64,000 nt of DNA from Candidatus Thiodiazotropha endolucinida. Its GTDB lineage: Bacteria; Pseudomonadota; Gammaproteobacteria; Chromatiales; Chromatiaceae. The notes under the pieces are model-generated. The model saw only the letters and a list, made by a program, of their open reading frames with translations. It searched no databases and was not told where the DNA came from. Positions 36,715 to 45,777 of this stretch are shown piece by piece. Each line of letters starts with the position of its first letter. The stretch's first letter is position 1. Location of the stretch: assembly GCF_001715975.1 (NCBI RefSeq), contig NZ_MARB01000011.1, positions 99,041 to 163,040 on the forward strand. Direction: 5' to 3'. Position numbers and translations under genes: made by a program.

Positions 36715-38556
36715 ATGTCCAACAAGGTACAAGTCACCGATGTCATCCTGCGTGACGCCCATCAGTCATTGATCGCCACGCGCATGCGCACGGAGGACAT
36801 GCTGCCGATTTGCGAGAAGCTCGATGGGGTCGGCTACTGGTCGCTGGAGTGCTGGGGCGGCGCAACTTTTGACGCTTGCCTGAGATTTTTGAAAGAGGAC
36901 CCCTGGGAGCGCTTGCGCAAGCTGCGTCAAGCGCTGCCGAACACACGGCTGCAGATGCTTCTGCGCGGCCAGAATCTATTGGGATACCGGCACTACTCCG
37001 ATGATGTGGTGCGTGCCTTCGTGCGCAAGTCGGCAGAGAATGGCATGGATGTTTTCCGTATCTTCGATGCACTTAACGATCTGCGAAATCTTCGTACCGC
37101 CATCGAGGCCACCAAGGAGGCCGACAAACATGCCCAAGGTACGATCTCTTACACCGTCAGCCCGGTGCATGACGTTGCCGGCTTCGTCACCATGGGACGG
37201 GAACTGGAGGCGATGGGCTGCGACTCGATTTGCATCAAGGATATGGCTGGATTGTTGACCCCATACGCCACCGCAGAGCTGGTGAAGGCATTGACCGATG
37301 CGGTGGATTTACCCCTGCATCTGCATTGCCATGCAACTGCCGGTCAATCCGAAATGTGTCAGCTCAAGGCGATTGAAAACGGCTGCCGTCACATAGACAC
37401 GGCTATCTCGTCTTTTGCGGGAGGCACCTCCCATCCGCCCACCGAAAGTCTGGTGGCTGCACTGCGTGGTACTGAATACGATACGGCGCTGGATCTGGAA
37501 GCGATTCAGGAGATCGGGCTCTACTTCTACGGGGTGCGCAAGAAGTACCACCAGTTCGAAAGCGACTACACCGGTGTGGATACCCGGGTCCAAGTCAATC
37601 AGGTTCCCGGCGGTATGATCTCCAACCTGGCCAATCAGCTTCGGGAGCAGAACGCCCTGGATCGCATGAGTGAGGTTTTGGTAGAAATTCCCGCAGTGCG
37701 CGAGGACCTCGGATATCCGCCGCTGGTCACGCCAACGTCTCAGATTGTCGGGACTCAGGCCGTATTGAATGTGCTGACCGGCAAGCGCTATCAAACCATT
37801 ACCAACGAAGTGAAACTCTACTTGCAGGGTGGGTATGGACTGGCGCCGGCAGTGGTCAATCCCACCCTTCAGCAACAAGCCGTGGGTAGCGAGGAGTTGG
37901 TCGAATGCCGGCCTGCCGATCTGCTTCAGCCCGAGCTGGATCGACTGCACCGCGAGATTATTCCCCTCGCCCAATGCGAGGAGGATGTCCTCTCTTTTGC
38001 CATGTTTCCGGAAGTGGGGCGCAAGTTTCTCGAGGAACGGGAGGCCGGTACGCTCCGTCCCGAACCGTTGGAACCGATTCCGAGTTCAGCAGACAACTCA
38101 ACGGCGGGAATTGCGGCACCAACCGAGTTCAATATCAACCTCCACGGAGAATCCTACAATATAAAGGTTACCGGCGCCGGACACCGGGGCGAGGCCCAGC
38201 GCCACTTCTACTTCACGGTCGATGGTGTGCCGGAAGAGGTTTTAATCGAAACGTTGAGCGAGGTTGTACTCGACGGCGGTGCGGAAGGCGCGGTCAAGGA
38301 TTCGATCGCCGGCAAGCGTCCACAACCTTCAGCGGAAGGGCATGTGACCACCAGCATGCCGGGCAACATCGTCGAAGTCCTGGTCAGCGAGGGCGACAAG
38401 GTCGAGATGGGTCAACCGATTCTGGTCACCGAGGCGATGAAGATGGAAACCGAGGTGCAGTCCCCTATCGCGGGGTTGGTCAAGAAGATCTATGTGCAGA
38501 ACGGCGATGCGGTGAGCCCGGATGAAACGCTGGTCGAGATCGAAGACGAAAGTTAA
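36715..38556 (+). CDS. pycB: Pyruvate carboxylase subunit B / oxaloacetate decarboxylase alpha-like
   Basis: A 613-residue carboxyltransferase with a biotin tail. The start is the ATG at 36715 behind CAGGAG (the frame opens 18 bases earlier without a site). N-terminal TIM barrel: 'DVILRDAHQSLIATRMRTED', 'LRGQNLLGYRHYSDDVV', and the metal site 'LHLHCHATAGQSEM'. Middle PYC_OADA domain, then an acidic linker, then a biotinyl domain with the carboxylated lysine in 'LVTEAMKMETEVQ' near the C-terminus. The same architecture serves the Na+-pumping oxaloacetate decarboxylase alpha chain, but no oadB or oadG is near and the biotin carboxylase is directly upstream, so an anaplerotic pyruvate carboxylase is favoured. 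Confidence 0.9.
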   Translation: MSNKVQVTDVILRDAHQSLIATRMRTEDMLPICEKLDGVGYWSLECWGGATFDACLRFLKEDPWERLRKLRQALPNTRLQMLLRGQNLLGYRHYSDDVVRAFVRKSAENGMDVFRIFDALNDLRNLRTAIEATKEADKHAQGTISYTVSPVHDVAGFVTMGRELEAMGCDSICIKDMAGLLTPYATAELVKALTDAVDLPLHLHCHATAGQSEMCQLKAIENGCRHIDTAISSFAGGTSHPPTESLVAALRGTEYDTALDLEAIQEIGLYFYGVRKKYHQFESDYTGVDTRVQVNQVPGGMISNLANQLREQNALDRMSEVLVEIPAVREDLGYPPLVTPTSQIVGTQAVLNVLTGKRYQTITNEVKLYLQGGYGLAPAVVNPTLQQQAVGSEELVECRPADLLQPELDRLHREIIPLAQCEEDVLSFAMFPEVGRKFLEEREAGTLRPEPLEPIPSSADNSTAGIAAPTEFNINLHGESYNIKVTGAGHRGEAQRHFYFTVDGVPEEVLIETLSEVVLDGGAEGAVKDSIAGKRPQPSAEGHVTTSMPGNIVEVLVSEGDKVEMGQPILVTEAMKMETEVQSPIAGLVKKIYVQNGDAVSPDETLVEIEDES

Positions 38557-38746
38557 TATTTCGGCTTGATTTCGAATCGGGTATTGACGAGCTAGACGCC
38601 TTTGATATCAAGGTAAATGTTTGATCTGTTGCCGTATGCCTGATTGGTATGTTCCGGAGCGCTTACGGTGCCAGCACACGGGTCGATAGCTGAAAGCATA
38701 AGTAGTGATGGACCAACTGTCCCATGAGTTGCGTTAAGCTGTTATA

Positions 38747-39433
38747 TCAGTGTTGGGCTTTTTTATCCCGCCTCAGCATGCTTAAAATGGCTAAACCCGA
38801 TAGCATCAATAGTATGGCTGGCGGTAGCGGGACGGGGGAAACGTTACCATCCCTGACAGCCCAGATGTTTAGCTCGTCACTCAGAATTCCAGTGAAATTT
38901 TGGTAGCCGAAATGGAAATGCAGATTCCACGCCCTTGCACTTGTAGTGAGGTCCGTCAGTGTGTCAGACCAGTAACTGCGGTACTGTAGATTATCAAATG
39001 GATTGTAATTGCCGGACATCGGAATGGGATCGTTGACATCCAGTGATGGATTTGCTTCGAATCCTAGGTTGACGTAGTACATATAGGCCATTTCACTGCT
39101 CTGGCCCGTCTCGTCGAACCCTACCGAATCAAATTTGTCGATGAACGTGGCAGGCATTCGCCAGTCATTCCAGGTGACATCACGAACGTTGTCATAAAAC
39201 TGCAGATTGCTTACCCAGTTATCTGCATCCACCCAATTCATTTTACCGCTTCCCTGAACACCGAGCCCTAAAGTCTCGGCATAGGAAGCGTCCTGCAGCC
39301 AGGTGACATCCAAAACAGTGTCATAGATGAGCCCGCCACCTCTATCGAAAAGGGCGGCCCGAGTAGGGCCCGTGAACAGGCATGCAGTGAAAAACGCGAT
39401 AGATACCAACAACAAGTTCTTGTCCATGATCAT
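38747..39433 (-). CDS. DUF1566-like exported protein with VPLP C-terminal sorting signal
   Basis: A 228-residue exported protein. Signal peptide 'LLLVSIAFFTACLFTGPTRA', then 'LFDRGGGLIYDTVLDVTWLQD' and 'ASYAETLG', 'MNWVDADNWVSNL', 'TWNDWRMPAT', 'YWSDT' and 'IWAVRDG', the spaced Trp motifs of the DUF1566 (Lcl C-terminal) fold. The tail is 'VPLPPAILLMLSGLAILSML' followed by RRDKK: the motif, helix and basic end of an exosortase/PEP-CTERM substrate, as on the CAP protein at 1862. GGAG lies close before the first ATG. It probably sits in the outer membrane or exopolysaccharide matrix. Function unknown. A damaged copy of part of this gene lies at 40048-40102. Confidence 0.8.
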   Translation of the reverse strand: MIMDKNLLLVSIAFFTACLFTGPTRAALFDRGGGLIYDTVLDVTWLQDASYAETLGLGVQGSGKMNWVDADNWVSNLQFYDNVRDVTWNDWRMPATFIDKFDSVGFDETGQSSEMAYMYYVNLGFEANPSLDVNDPIPMSGNYNPFDNLQYRSYWSDTLTDLTTSARAWNLHFHFGYQNFTGILSDELNIWAVRDGNVSPVPLPPAILLMLSGLAILSMLRRDKKAQH

Positions 39434-39906
39434 GGAACTCCATTAGATTTATTGACTATCAGTTTTCTAACTACAGTAACAGAATGTCTTATAAAAAATT
39501 AGAGAACGAAAAGTTTCAATTGCGGGGCATTATAACTCAATCCACATTATATAAAAAAACCACAATATTGCCTACTTTATTGATAATGGCGTACATACCT
39601 CGATCAACCGCTTCTGAAATATCCCTTACTTTACCTGTGATGAATTGTAAACTGGGTATTTCGAGGTAAGTTTGGGGCTTTCAAGGGTACGACGATACGT
39701 TGTTTATGTTTCCTGTCATTCTATCTGTCACAGCAGTTGATCCAATGGATTGACAGACAGGCCTAAACATATGACTGAAGCAAACTATACTGTATGTTTG
39801 CCATACCCGTTGCTTAATCCCTCTCCTGTAAGCGGCAATCAACCAACTGGCTGTATTGAATCTTTCTGTTTATTGAGATGCAAGCAACCGCACAATTTTG
39901 GAGAGT

Positions 39907-39999
39907 ATGATGAAAATACAGTTTCATTGTTTACTCTTTTTCCTACTCACTGCCAATGTGAGCTTGGCGATTCTGGAAGTTGAAGAAAGCAGTTTTTAG
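39907..39999 (+). pseudogene. Signal-peptide fragment of a lost exported protein
   Basis: Two ATGs behind TTGGAGAG begin MMKIQFHCLLFFLLTANVSL-A, a clean signal peptide, but the frame stops after 30 codons at TAG 39997-39999. It may be the start of a gene whose body was lost; a true 30-residue product is less likely. Confidence 0.4.
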
Positions 40000-40047
40000 C
40001 GGATCGGGTATGTCAGGTTCATGGTTTCAAGATCGAGTTGATCAGTT

Positions 40048-40102
40048 ACTGCTTCCTCGAATAGCAAACCATAGGGTCTCGGCATAGAAAGCCTCCTGCA
40101 GC
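40048..40102 (-). pseudogene. Fragment of a DUF1566-like gene paralogue
   Basis: 55 bases that align without gaps to 39245-39299 inside the intact DUF1566-like gene, with 43 identical by my count (25 of the last 27). Read on the minus strand they give LQEAFYAETL against LQDASYAETL in the intact protein. No further coding sequence of this family surrounds it. Confidence 0.55.
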
Positions 40103-40552
40103 TTGAAGCAAACAGCATGCCATGGTGAGCAAGATCATAAAACTAAAGGATCTTGTGCGTATCGTATTCTGACTCTATAGGCTGTTTGCAAAAAACTCGA
40201 TAGCGCAGTGTTCAGCTGCCAAGGATCTGGGCTTGGGGTTATCCATACAAACTTTCCGGGTAGGAAATTTCAGATCCGATCCGAATCCGGATCGATCTTC
40301 ATGTTGGTATCGTAACACGAAAATTCAAAGCTGACTGAATAACTTAACTTGTAAGATATCTATCCGGGCCGGACTCATGATTTTCGGCAATTCCGGATAG
40401 GCAAGGGTATCGGGATCGCAGCCAACTGGTCGGCAGCAGTTGTGGCTGCTAGTCTGGAGTTGATGATAAGGATACAGATAACCAATGCATTTAGATTCGA
40501 GCGGCCATAGGCCAATCGGAAGTTGCAGCGAATAACAATCGAGGAGGGTTAC

Positions 40553-41698
40553 ATGACTCAAAAGAGACAAGGTCGGGAGTTTAGAGCATCTGAAAATACC
40601 GCTGACATGCAGCGTCGTCAATTTCTCAAGCGCTCGGCTGCCGCCGGTGCACTGACTATCAGCGGCGCACCTTTCATCGGCAACGCAGTCGCGGCCGAGA
40701 CCACCACCTGGAAGATCCAGACCTCCTGGCCCGGTGGTATCGGCCTCGAAGTGTTCAAGGATTGGTGTAACGGAATCGTGGAGAAAACCGGAGGCGAGCT
40801 GGCATTCAAGCCTTTCGGTGCGAAGGATGTCGTGGGAGAGTTCCAGCTGTTCGATGCGGTGAAGAACGGGGTTCTTGATGCCATGAATCCCTTCACGCTC
40901 TATTGGGCCGGGCGCATGCCCTTGGCGGTTTTTCTCTCTTCCTATCCCTTGGGTCTGCGCAATCCGCACGAATGGGATACCTTCTACTATGGTCTTGGTG
41001 GTCTGGAGCTGGCCCGGGAAGCCTTCGGCAAGGTGGGACTCCATTTCGTCGGACCGATTCATCACGGTCCCAACATCATCCACTCCAAAGTGCCGATCCG
41101 ATCGATAGACGATTTCCGCGGCCGTAAGATGCGCCTGCCCGGCGGTATGGTGGCGGAGGTATTCCAGGCGGCCGGTGCGAAGACAACACTGCTGCCGGGA
41201 TCCGAGATCTTTCCCGCATTGGAGAAGGGAACAATCGATGTGGCGGACTATGTCGGGCCGGCAATCAACCATGCACTGGGTTTCCATCAGGTGACCAAGT
41301 ACATTTCCATGGGACCGCCGGGATTCATGTCCATCTACCAACCGGTGGATCTGATGGATCTCACCGTCTCCAAAAAGTCTTGGGATAAGCTGTCAGCGAA
41401 CATGAAGCAGTTTGTGGAGATGGAGGTGCACACCTACTCCGATCTGCATCATGCGGCGATTCAGGCGGCCGATCAGAAGGCGTGGAAGAAATTCGAGGAA
41501 GCCGGTACTGAGGTCACCCGTCTCTCCGAGGAAGATGTGGAAGCCTTCACTTTGCTCTCAGTACCCCTTTGGTACAAATGGGCGAACAAAGATGCCTTCG
41601 CAGCCAAGGCCTTCAAGATTCAATTGGAGTACATGATGTCAGGTTCCCTGGGATACGTGGATAAGGAGATGATCAAAGGGCACAGTCTGAAAGCCTGA
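40553..41698 (+). CDS. dctP: TRAP transporter substrate-binding protein (DctP type, Tat signal)
   Basis: Periplasmic solute receptor of a tripartite ATP-independent (Na+/H+-driven) importer, 381 residues. The start is the ATG at 40553 behind GGAGGG. A twin-arginine signal is seen at residues 20-28 (QRRQFLKRS) followed by 'AAAGALTISGAPFIG', so it is exported folded by Tat. Mature protein: 'WKIQTSWPGGIGLEVFKDWC', 'GELAFKPFGAKDVVGEF', 'FRGRKMRLPGGMVAEVFQAAG' (ligand-carboxylate region with the conserved Arg) and 'WWY'-less ends. Tat-borne DctP proteins of this kind are often annotated for mannitol/chloroaromatic or keto-acid substrates; the true ligand, probably a carboxylate, is unknown. The permease genes follow in the same operon. 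Confidence 0.9.
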   Translation: MTQKRQGREFRASENTADMQRRQFLKRSAAAGALTISGAPFIGNAVAAETTTWKIQTSWPGGIGLEVFKDWCNGIVEKTGGELAFKPFGAKDVVGEFQLFDAVKNGVLDAMNPFTLYWAGRMPLAVFLSSYPLGLRNPHEWDTFYYGLGGLELAREAFGKVGLHFVGPIHHGPNIIHSKVPIRSIDDFRGRKMRLPGGMVAEVFQAAGAKTTLLPGSEIFPALEKGTIDVADYVGPAINHALGFHQVTKYISMGPPGFMSIYQPVDLMDLTVSKKSWDKLSANMKQFVEMEVHTYSDLHHAAIQAADQKAWKKFEEAGTEVTRLSEEDVEAFTLLSVPLWYKWANKDAFAAKAFKIQLEYMMSGSLGYVDKEMIKGHSLKA

Positions 41699-41715
41699 TC
41701 CAGTAATAAGCTGAT

Positions 41716-41739
41716 GGGGTCTGCTCAGGGGCAGGCCCC
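41716..41739 (+). promoter_or_regulatory. Intercistronic hairpin between TRAP receptor and permease genes
   Basis: GGGGTCTGC (41716-41724) pairs with GCAGGCCCC (41731-41739), eight of nine positions, loop TCAGGG. No T-run follows. Such hairpins after binding-protein genes can stabilise the upstream mRNA and keep receptor output above permease output. Confidence 0.5.
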
Positions 41740-41810
41740 GGACTGCCCGATAATCCATCGAAGAATAACAGCTGCACCCGGGTTAGGGTGCCGCCGGGAG
41801 ACCCGATCCC

Positions 41811-42947
41811 ATGCCTGAGATCAGTTTTGTCCTGCCGCACTGGCTCTACTGGAGTGGTCTGATCCTGTTTCCCCTGTTTGCCATGATGTTGTTCCGCAGA
41901 GCCTCACCCGAGGAACCGGGCGAGCCCCTTTCCCTCTCTCTCGGCTACTTTCTGCTTGTTGTCGGCGGCTTTTTCGGTGTACACAGGCTCTACCTGAAGA
42001 GCTATTGGGCTCTGGCATTCATAGCGATCTTTACTTCATTGTTGGTGGTGAATGTAGAAGTACGGAGTATGCGTGACGATCTCTCGGCTGCGCAGAACGG
42101 GGTCAAGCTGGCCGAGTTTAAAGTGCAGCGTGCAGAAAAAGCGGTCAACAAGGGACGTCGTAATGCGGAACAACGTCTCAGCGATGCCAGGAAGAGGCTG
42201 ACCAACGCCACGGCGTCACTTGAAGTGGCGCAACAGGGGAGTGAACACTGGAACAATTTTGCGCAGGCCCTGGGAGCCGGCATGCTCCTTCTGCTGCTTG
42301 CAGATCTGCTTTGGATGCCAAAACTGATTCAAATGCGTAACCGAGTCGAAAAGCGGCGGCCGGATGACGGCTTCCATTGTCCCAGCGTCGAGGCGGAGCA
42401 CCAGGATAGTCTTGAACCCTTTCTTGTTAACCGTGTGATTTCGCACATTAACGGCCTGGCCGGTGAATTTGTCGCTTACTGGTCGGTGATAGCGGTATTC
42501 GTCTACTACTACGAGGTGATTGCACGCTATGTCTTCAATTCACCCACCAATTGGGCCCATGAGAGTATGTTTCTCATGTTCGGTATGCAGTATCTCATCG
42601 CCGGTGGTTTTGTGCTGCGTGAAGGGGCACATGTGAGAGTGGATGTGATTTACAACAAATTATCCAACCGCGGCAAGGCGATGGTGGATCTCTTCACCTC
42701 TATCTTCTTCTTTATCTTTATGTTCACCCTGTTGGTGACTGGATGGACCTTCTTTTACGACTCCTATGAAGTGAACGAGGTTTCCATCTCCGAATGGGGT
42801 ATCCAATACTGGCCAATCAAACTGGCGCTCTCTCTGGGGGCGCTGCTGTTGTTGATACAGGGCGTCGCCCAGTTGCTGAAAGATATTTCGGTGGTAATCA
42901 AGCCCGACGCAGCGAAACTGGATGCTGGTGTGAGACCTGAAGGTTAG
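41811..42947 (+). CDS. dctQ: TRAP small permease (DctQ) with fused TM2-like and coiled-coil N-terminus
   Basis: A 378-residue protein, about twice the normal DctQ length (160-200). The DctQ part is the C-terminal half (about 205-365): 'FVAYWSVIAVFVYYYEVIARYVFNSPTNWAHES', here abbreviated by its start and end, and 'GGFVLREGAHVRVDVIYNKL', with four helices. The N-terminal half has a first helix, then 'LGYFLLVVGGFFGVHRLYL', the TM2-domain signature with G-x-H-R-x-Y-L, another helix, and a charged coiled coil (about 85-145: Lys/Arg/Glu/Ala-rich) ending at a fifth or sixth helix. The fusion is in frame, without a visible start for DctQ alone. It is followed two bases later by dctM. Function in the importer as the small subunit is secure; the role of the extra half is unknown. 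Confidence 0.85.
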   Translation: MPEISFVLPHWLYWSGLILFPLFAMMLFRRASPEEPGEPLSLSLGYFLLVVGGFFGVHRLYLKSYWALAFIAIFTSLLVVNVEVRSMRDDLSAAQNGVKLAEFKVQRAEKAVNKGRRNAEQRLSDARKRLTNATASLEVAQQGSEHWNNFAQALGAGMLLLLLADLLWMPKLIQMRNRVEKRRPDDGFHCPSVEAEHQDSLEPFLVNRVISHINGLAGEFVAYWSVIAVFVYYYEVIARYVFNSPTNWAHESMFLMFGMQYLIAGGFVLREGAHVRVDVIYNKLSNRGKAMVDLFTSIFFFIFMFTLLVTGWTFFYDSYEVNEVSISEWGIQYWPIKLALSLGALLLLIQGVAQLLKDISVVIKPDAAKLDAGVRPEG

Positions 42948-42949
42948 CT

Positions 42950-44314
42950 ATGGGACTGGAAATCGATATCGTCTGGTTGACCGTCCTTATGTTCGGCTCG
43001 CTGCTGGTTCTGTTGATGGCCGGATTGCCCCTGGCCTTCGTCACCGGTGGTCTGGCCTGTGTCTTTCTGTTTCTGTTCGGCGATGCCGCCATGCTGAATA
43101 TATTGCCGTCACGCATCTTCCCCCTGATGACAAACTATCAGTTGTCGGCGATCCCGCTGTTTATATTCATGGCCTCGATGCTGGAACGGGCAGGGATCAT
43201 CGAAGAGCTCTATGACATGGTCTACAAGATCCTCGGCGGGTTGCGCGGAGGCTTGGCCATTTCCACCATTATCGCCTCCACCCTGTTGGCCGCTATGTGC
43301 GGTGTCATCGGCGCCACTGAAGTCACCATGGGCATGATCGCCCTGCCGGCCATGATTCGCCGCCACTACCATCCGACCATCGCCTGCGGTTCCATTCTGG
43401 CTGGAGGCACCCTGGGGATTTTAATCCCGCCGTCGATCCTGGCCATCCTGTTTGCCGTGATCGCACAGCAGTCGGTGGGTGAGCTCTTCATCGGCGCGGT
43501 TATACCTGGATTGATCCTCTCCGGCCTCTACATCCTCTATGTGGCGACAGCCACCACAATAAAGCCAACCTGGGGACCACCGTTACCAAAAGAGGAGAGG
43601 GTGAGTACCCGGGAAAAGATTCGCCTGCTGGCCAATATGTTCGCTCCCTTGGCTCTGGTGGCCTTGGTCCTGGGAATCATCTTTGCCGGGATAGCTACAC
43701 CGGTTGAGGCAGCGGGAGTCGGCACCTTCGGTGCTCTGGTAGTGGCCGCCATGCATCGACGTCTCACCATCGACAATATTCGCTCCGCCGCCATCACAAC
43801 CCTGAGGGTTACTGGTATGGTGCTCTGGATCATATTCGGGGCTACGCTGTTTGTCGGCTTCTATGTGGTGAATGGCGGGCAGGAATTCGTCAATGAGTCC
43901 ATCGCCGGCACCGGCTTGGGTCCTTATGGTGTGCTGATTCTGATGATGGTGATATTGGTGATCTTGGGCATGTTTCTGGATTGGGTTGGGATTCTGCTAC
44001 TGGCGGTGCCAATCTTCATCCCCTTGATGAAGACCATGAGTTTCGATGGGGTCTTCGGTCTGCCGGGCGTCAGTCCCGAGGAGCTGCCCCTATGGTTCGG
44101 TGTGGTCTATATGGTCAATATGCAGATGTCGTTTATCAGTCCGCCTTTCGGTTACGCCCTCTTCTATCTCAAGAGCGTGGCCCCGCCCGAGGTGACCATG
44201 GGGCAGATCTATCGCTCATCGCTTCCATTTTTATTCCTGCAGGCTGTCGGGCTGGCTATCTGTATCGTCTTTCCTGAAGTCGTTTTATGGCTGCCGAGGC
44301 AAGTATATGGTTGA
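42950..44314 (+). CDS. dctM: TRAP transporter large permease (DctM)
   Basis: A 454-residue polytopic membrane protein, the ion-coupled transport subunit. It shows 'MAGLPLAFVTGGLACVFLFL', 'IPLFIFMASMLERAGI', 'AAMCGVIGATEVTMGMIALP' and 'ILAGGTLGILIPPSI', the conserved re-entrant region of DctM/SiaM, followed by 'TPVEAAGVGTFGALVVAA' and 'FLDWVGILLLAVPIFIPLM'. The ATG lies two bases after the dctQ stop (translational coupling). With the Tat-exported receptor and long small permease it makes a complete TRAP importer. Its 3' end is 19 bases from the convergent YjfB-like gene. Confidence 0.94.
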   Translation: MGLEIDIVWLTVLMFGSLLVLLMAGLPLAFVTGGLACVFLFLFGDAAMLNILPSRIFPLMTNYQLSAIPLFIFMASMLERAGIIEELYDMVYKILGGLRGGLAISTIIASTLLAAMCGVIGATEVTMGMIALPAMIRRHYHPTIACGSILAGGTLGILIPPSILAILFAVIAQQSVGELFIGAVIPGLILSGLYILYVATATTIKPTWGPPLPKEERVSTREKIRLLANMFAPLALVALVLGIIFAGIATPVEAAGVGTFGALVVAAMHRRLTIDNIRSAAITTLRVTGMVLWIIFGATLFVGFYVVNGGQEFVNESIAGTGLGPYGVLILMMVILVILGMFLDWVGILLLAVPIFIPLMKTMSFDGVFGLPGVSPEELPLWFGVVYMVNMQMSFISPPFGYALFYLKSVAPPEVTMGQIYRSSLPFLFLQAVGLAICIVFPEVVLWLPRQVYG

Positions 44315-44333
44315 TGATCTTCGTAAAACCGAT

Positions 44334-44537
44334 TCAGACCATAATATCGATATTGCCGCCAATGGAACCGCTGGCGTTTGCTTTCGGCGCACTCTGCTCT
44401 ATAGATGCGATGAGCTGCGCTGCGGTCTGTTTTTCCATCTCCATCTCTTTCTTTTGCACAGCCACACTGGTTTCTGTTTTGATCGCGATGTTCGCTAGCA
44501 TGCTGGCAGATGGGGAGCCGGCTCCGGAAACGTCCAT
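44334..44537 (-). CDS. YjfB-family putative motility protein
   Basis: A 67-residue protein starting MDVSGAGSPSASMLANIAI and ending GNIDIMV. The 'MDVSG' start, central 'AVQKKEMEMEKQTAAQLIASI' helix and 'G.NID' end are the marks of the YjfB (putative motility protein) family of small proteins, found in flagellate bacteria. It has no signal peptide or membrane segment. GGTAATATT precedes the ATG without a strong ribosome binding site. Function is not known; flagellar genes are absent from the window. The AI-2E-type gene lies upstream on the same strand, 124 bases away. Confidence 0.75.
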   Translation of the reverse strand: MDVSGAGSPSASMLANIAIKTETSVAVQKKEMEMEKQTAAQLIASIEQSAPKANASGSIGGNIDIMV

Positions 44538-44661
44538 AATATTACCTCTGGGTCACGCGGGATCTTCATATCTATAGCGGCAGGTTAAGCTGAAACTCTA
44601 TGTCTGATGAGGAACAGGCTTCTCGAATTCAGCACGACTTATATTCTTTCGTAATGATGAT

Positions 44662-45777
44662 TCAACAATTCTCCCGATCGAGCGTGTCGCCATGGATCTG
44701 TTCGTAGACATCGAAAATAGCGATGGCCATGGCGGCGATGACAGGGCCGAACAACATGCCTATGATGCCGAACTGGATCAGACCGGCCAGTGTCGACAAA
44801 ACTGTCAGTAATGTGTGATCCAGCGCACCGAGATTACCGCCATCAGGCAGGCCTTTGGAGATCTTCTGAATCATCACCGGACGCAGGACATTGTCGATTA
44901 CAAACCCCATTATCACCATGCCCCAAACGACTACCAGGATCGCCTGCCAGACCTCTCCCTGAAGATAGAGGTAGACAGCCACCGGTATCCAGATCAATGC
45001 GGATCCCACCACCGGGATAAAGGAAGTAACCGCAATGCCAATGCCGAGAAACAGTGCAGGCAATCCAAGGAAACTCATCAGAATGCCGAAACTCACACCC
45101 TGTAACAGTGCCACGATCACAACACTGATGGTCAACACGGTTGCCAGGCTGCTGAAACGTACCATCAACAACTCATCGTAGCGATTCGGTAGTGGTGAAA
45201 GCACTTTGATTTGACGTGCGATATCATCGCCGTCCCGGTAGAAGAAAAACAGAGCGAAAACCGATAGAAACACGAAGGTGAGAAAGCCGGCTGTATTGCT
45301 GAATATGCTCCGCAGCAGAAACACTACCGTGTTTTTCGCAACCGTTATCAGCTTAGTGAGATTTGCATCCAGTTGTGCAATGAGTGCACTCTGATCACCT
45401 AAATCGAACGGAAGTTTCTTGGCTGTTTCGGTATAGATCTTTTTCAGACTCTCCGAATCCTGTGCATCCACCCAGCCCTGAACCGATCCGTATAGCTCGC
45501 CGGTGCGCAAAGAAATTTCAACCAGCAGGTAAGTGATGGGCGCAATTACGGTGAAAAAAATCAGAATGCTCATTACAGTGGAAGCTACCGTATCGCTGAG
45601 TTTCCATCGATGTTGAAGTTTCAGAAACAACTGATAGGTGGCGGTGGCTACGATGAGGGAAAAGAATAACGCAGCCAGAAATGGCAGAAAAAGCCAGATC
45701 AGTCCAACGATCGCGAGAATTATCAGAGTAATGAGAAAACCGTCTTGGTAAGGAGGAGTATTGGATTGATTGCTCAT
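44662..45777 (-). CDS. AI-2E family transporter (PerM/YdiK-like)
   Basis: A 371-residue inner-membrane protein with about eight helices. Family features: 'AIVGLIWLFLPFLAALFFSLIVA' near the start, a long soluble section, then 'ALLQGVSFGILMSFLGLPALFLG', 'SFIPVVGSALIWIPVAVYLY' and 'VIDNVLRPVMIQKISKGLP'. Members include quorum-signal exporters and Na+/H+ antiporters, and many are of unknown function. It converges on dctM through the small YjfB-like gene. No luxS is nearby, so the name AI-2E should be read as a family label only. Confidence 0.9.
   Translation of the reverse strand: MSNQSNTPPYQDGFLITLIILAIVGLIWLFLPFLAALFFSLIVATATYQLFLKLQHRWKLSDTVASTVMSILIFFTVIAPITYLLVEISLRTGELYGSVQGWVDAQDSESLKKIYTETAKKLPFDLGDQSALIAQLDANLTKLITVAKNTVVFLLRSIFSNTAGFLTFVFLSVFALFFFYRDGDDIARQIKVLSPLPNRYDELLMVRFSSLATVLTISVVIVALLQGVSFGILMSFLGLPALFLGIGIAVTSFIPVVGSALIWIPVAVYLYLQGEVWQAILVVVWGMVIMGFVIDNVLRPVMIQKISKGLPDGGNLGALDHTLLTVLSTLAGLIQFGIIGMLFGPVIAAMAIAIFDVYEQIHGDTLDRENC

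Larger units (their letters stand above)
39434..40552. other. Gene-poor, decayed stretch upstream of the TRAP operon
   Basis: Over 1.1 kb with no intact gene. It holds the promoter of the DUF1566-like gene, a 30-codon signal-peptide fragment (39907-39999), a 55-bp damaged copy of the DUF1566-like gene (40048-40102) and, close to the TRAP operon, an inverted repeat CTATCCGG...CCGGATAG (40360-40367 with 40393-40400) that may belong to the TRAP leader. A 77-codon frame at 39750 lacks protein-like features. Confidence 0.5.
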
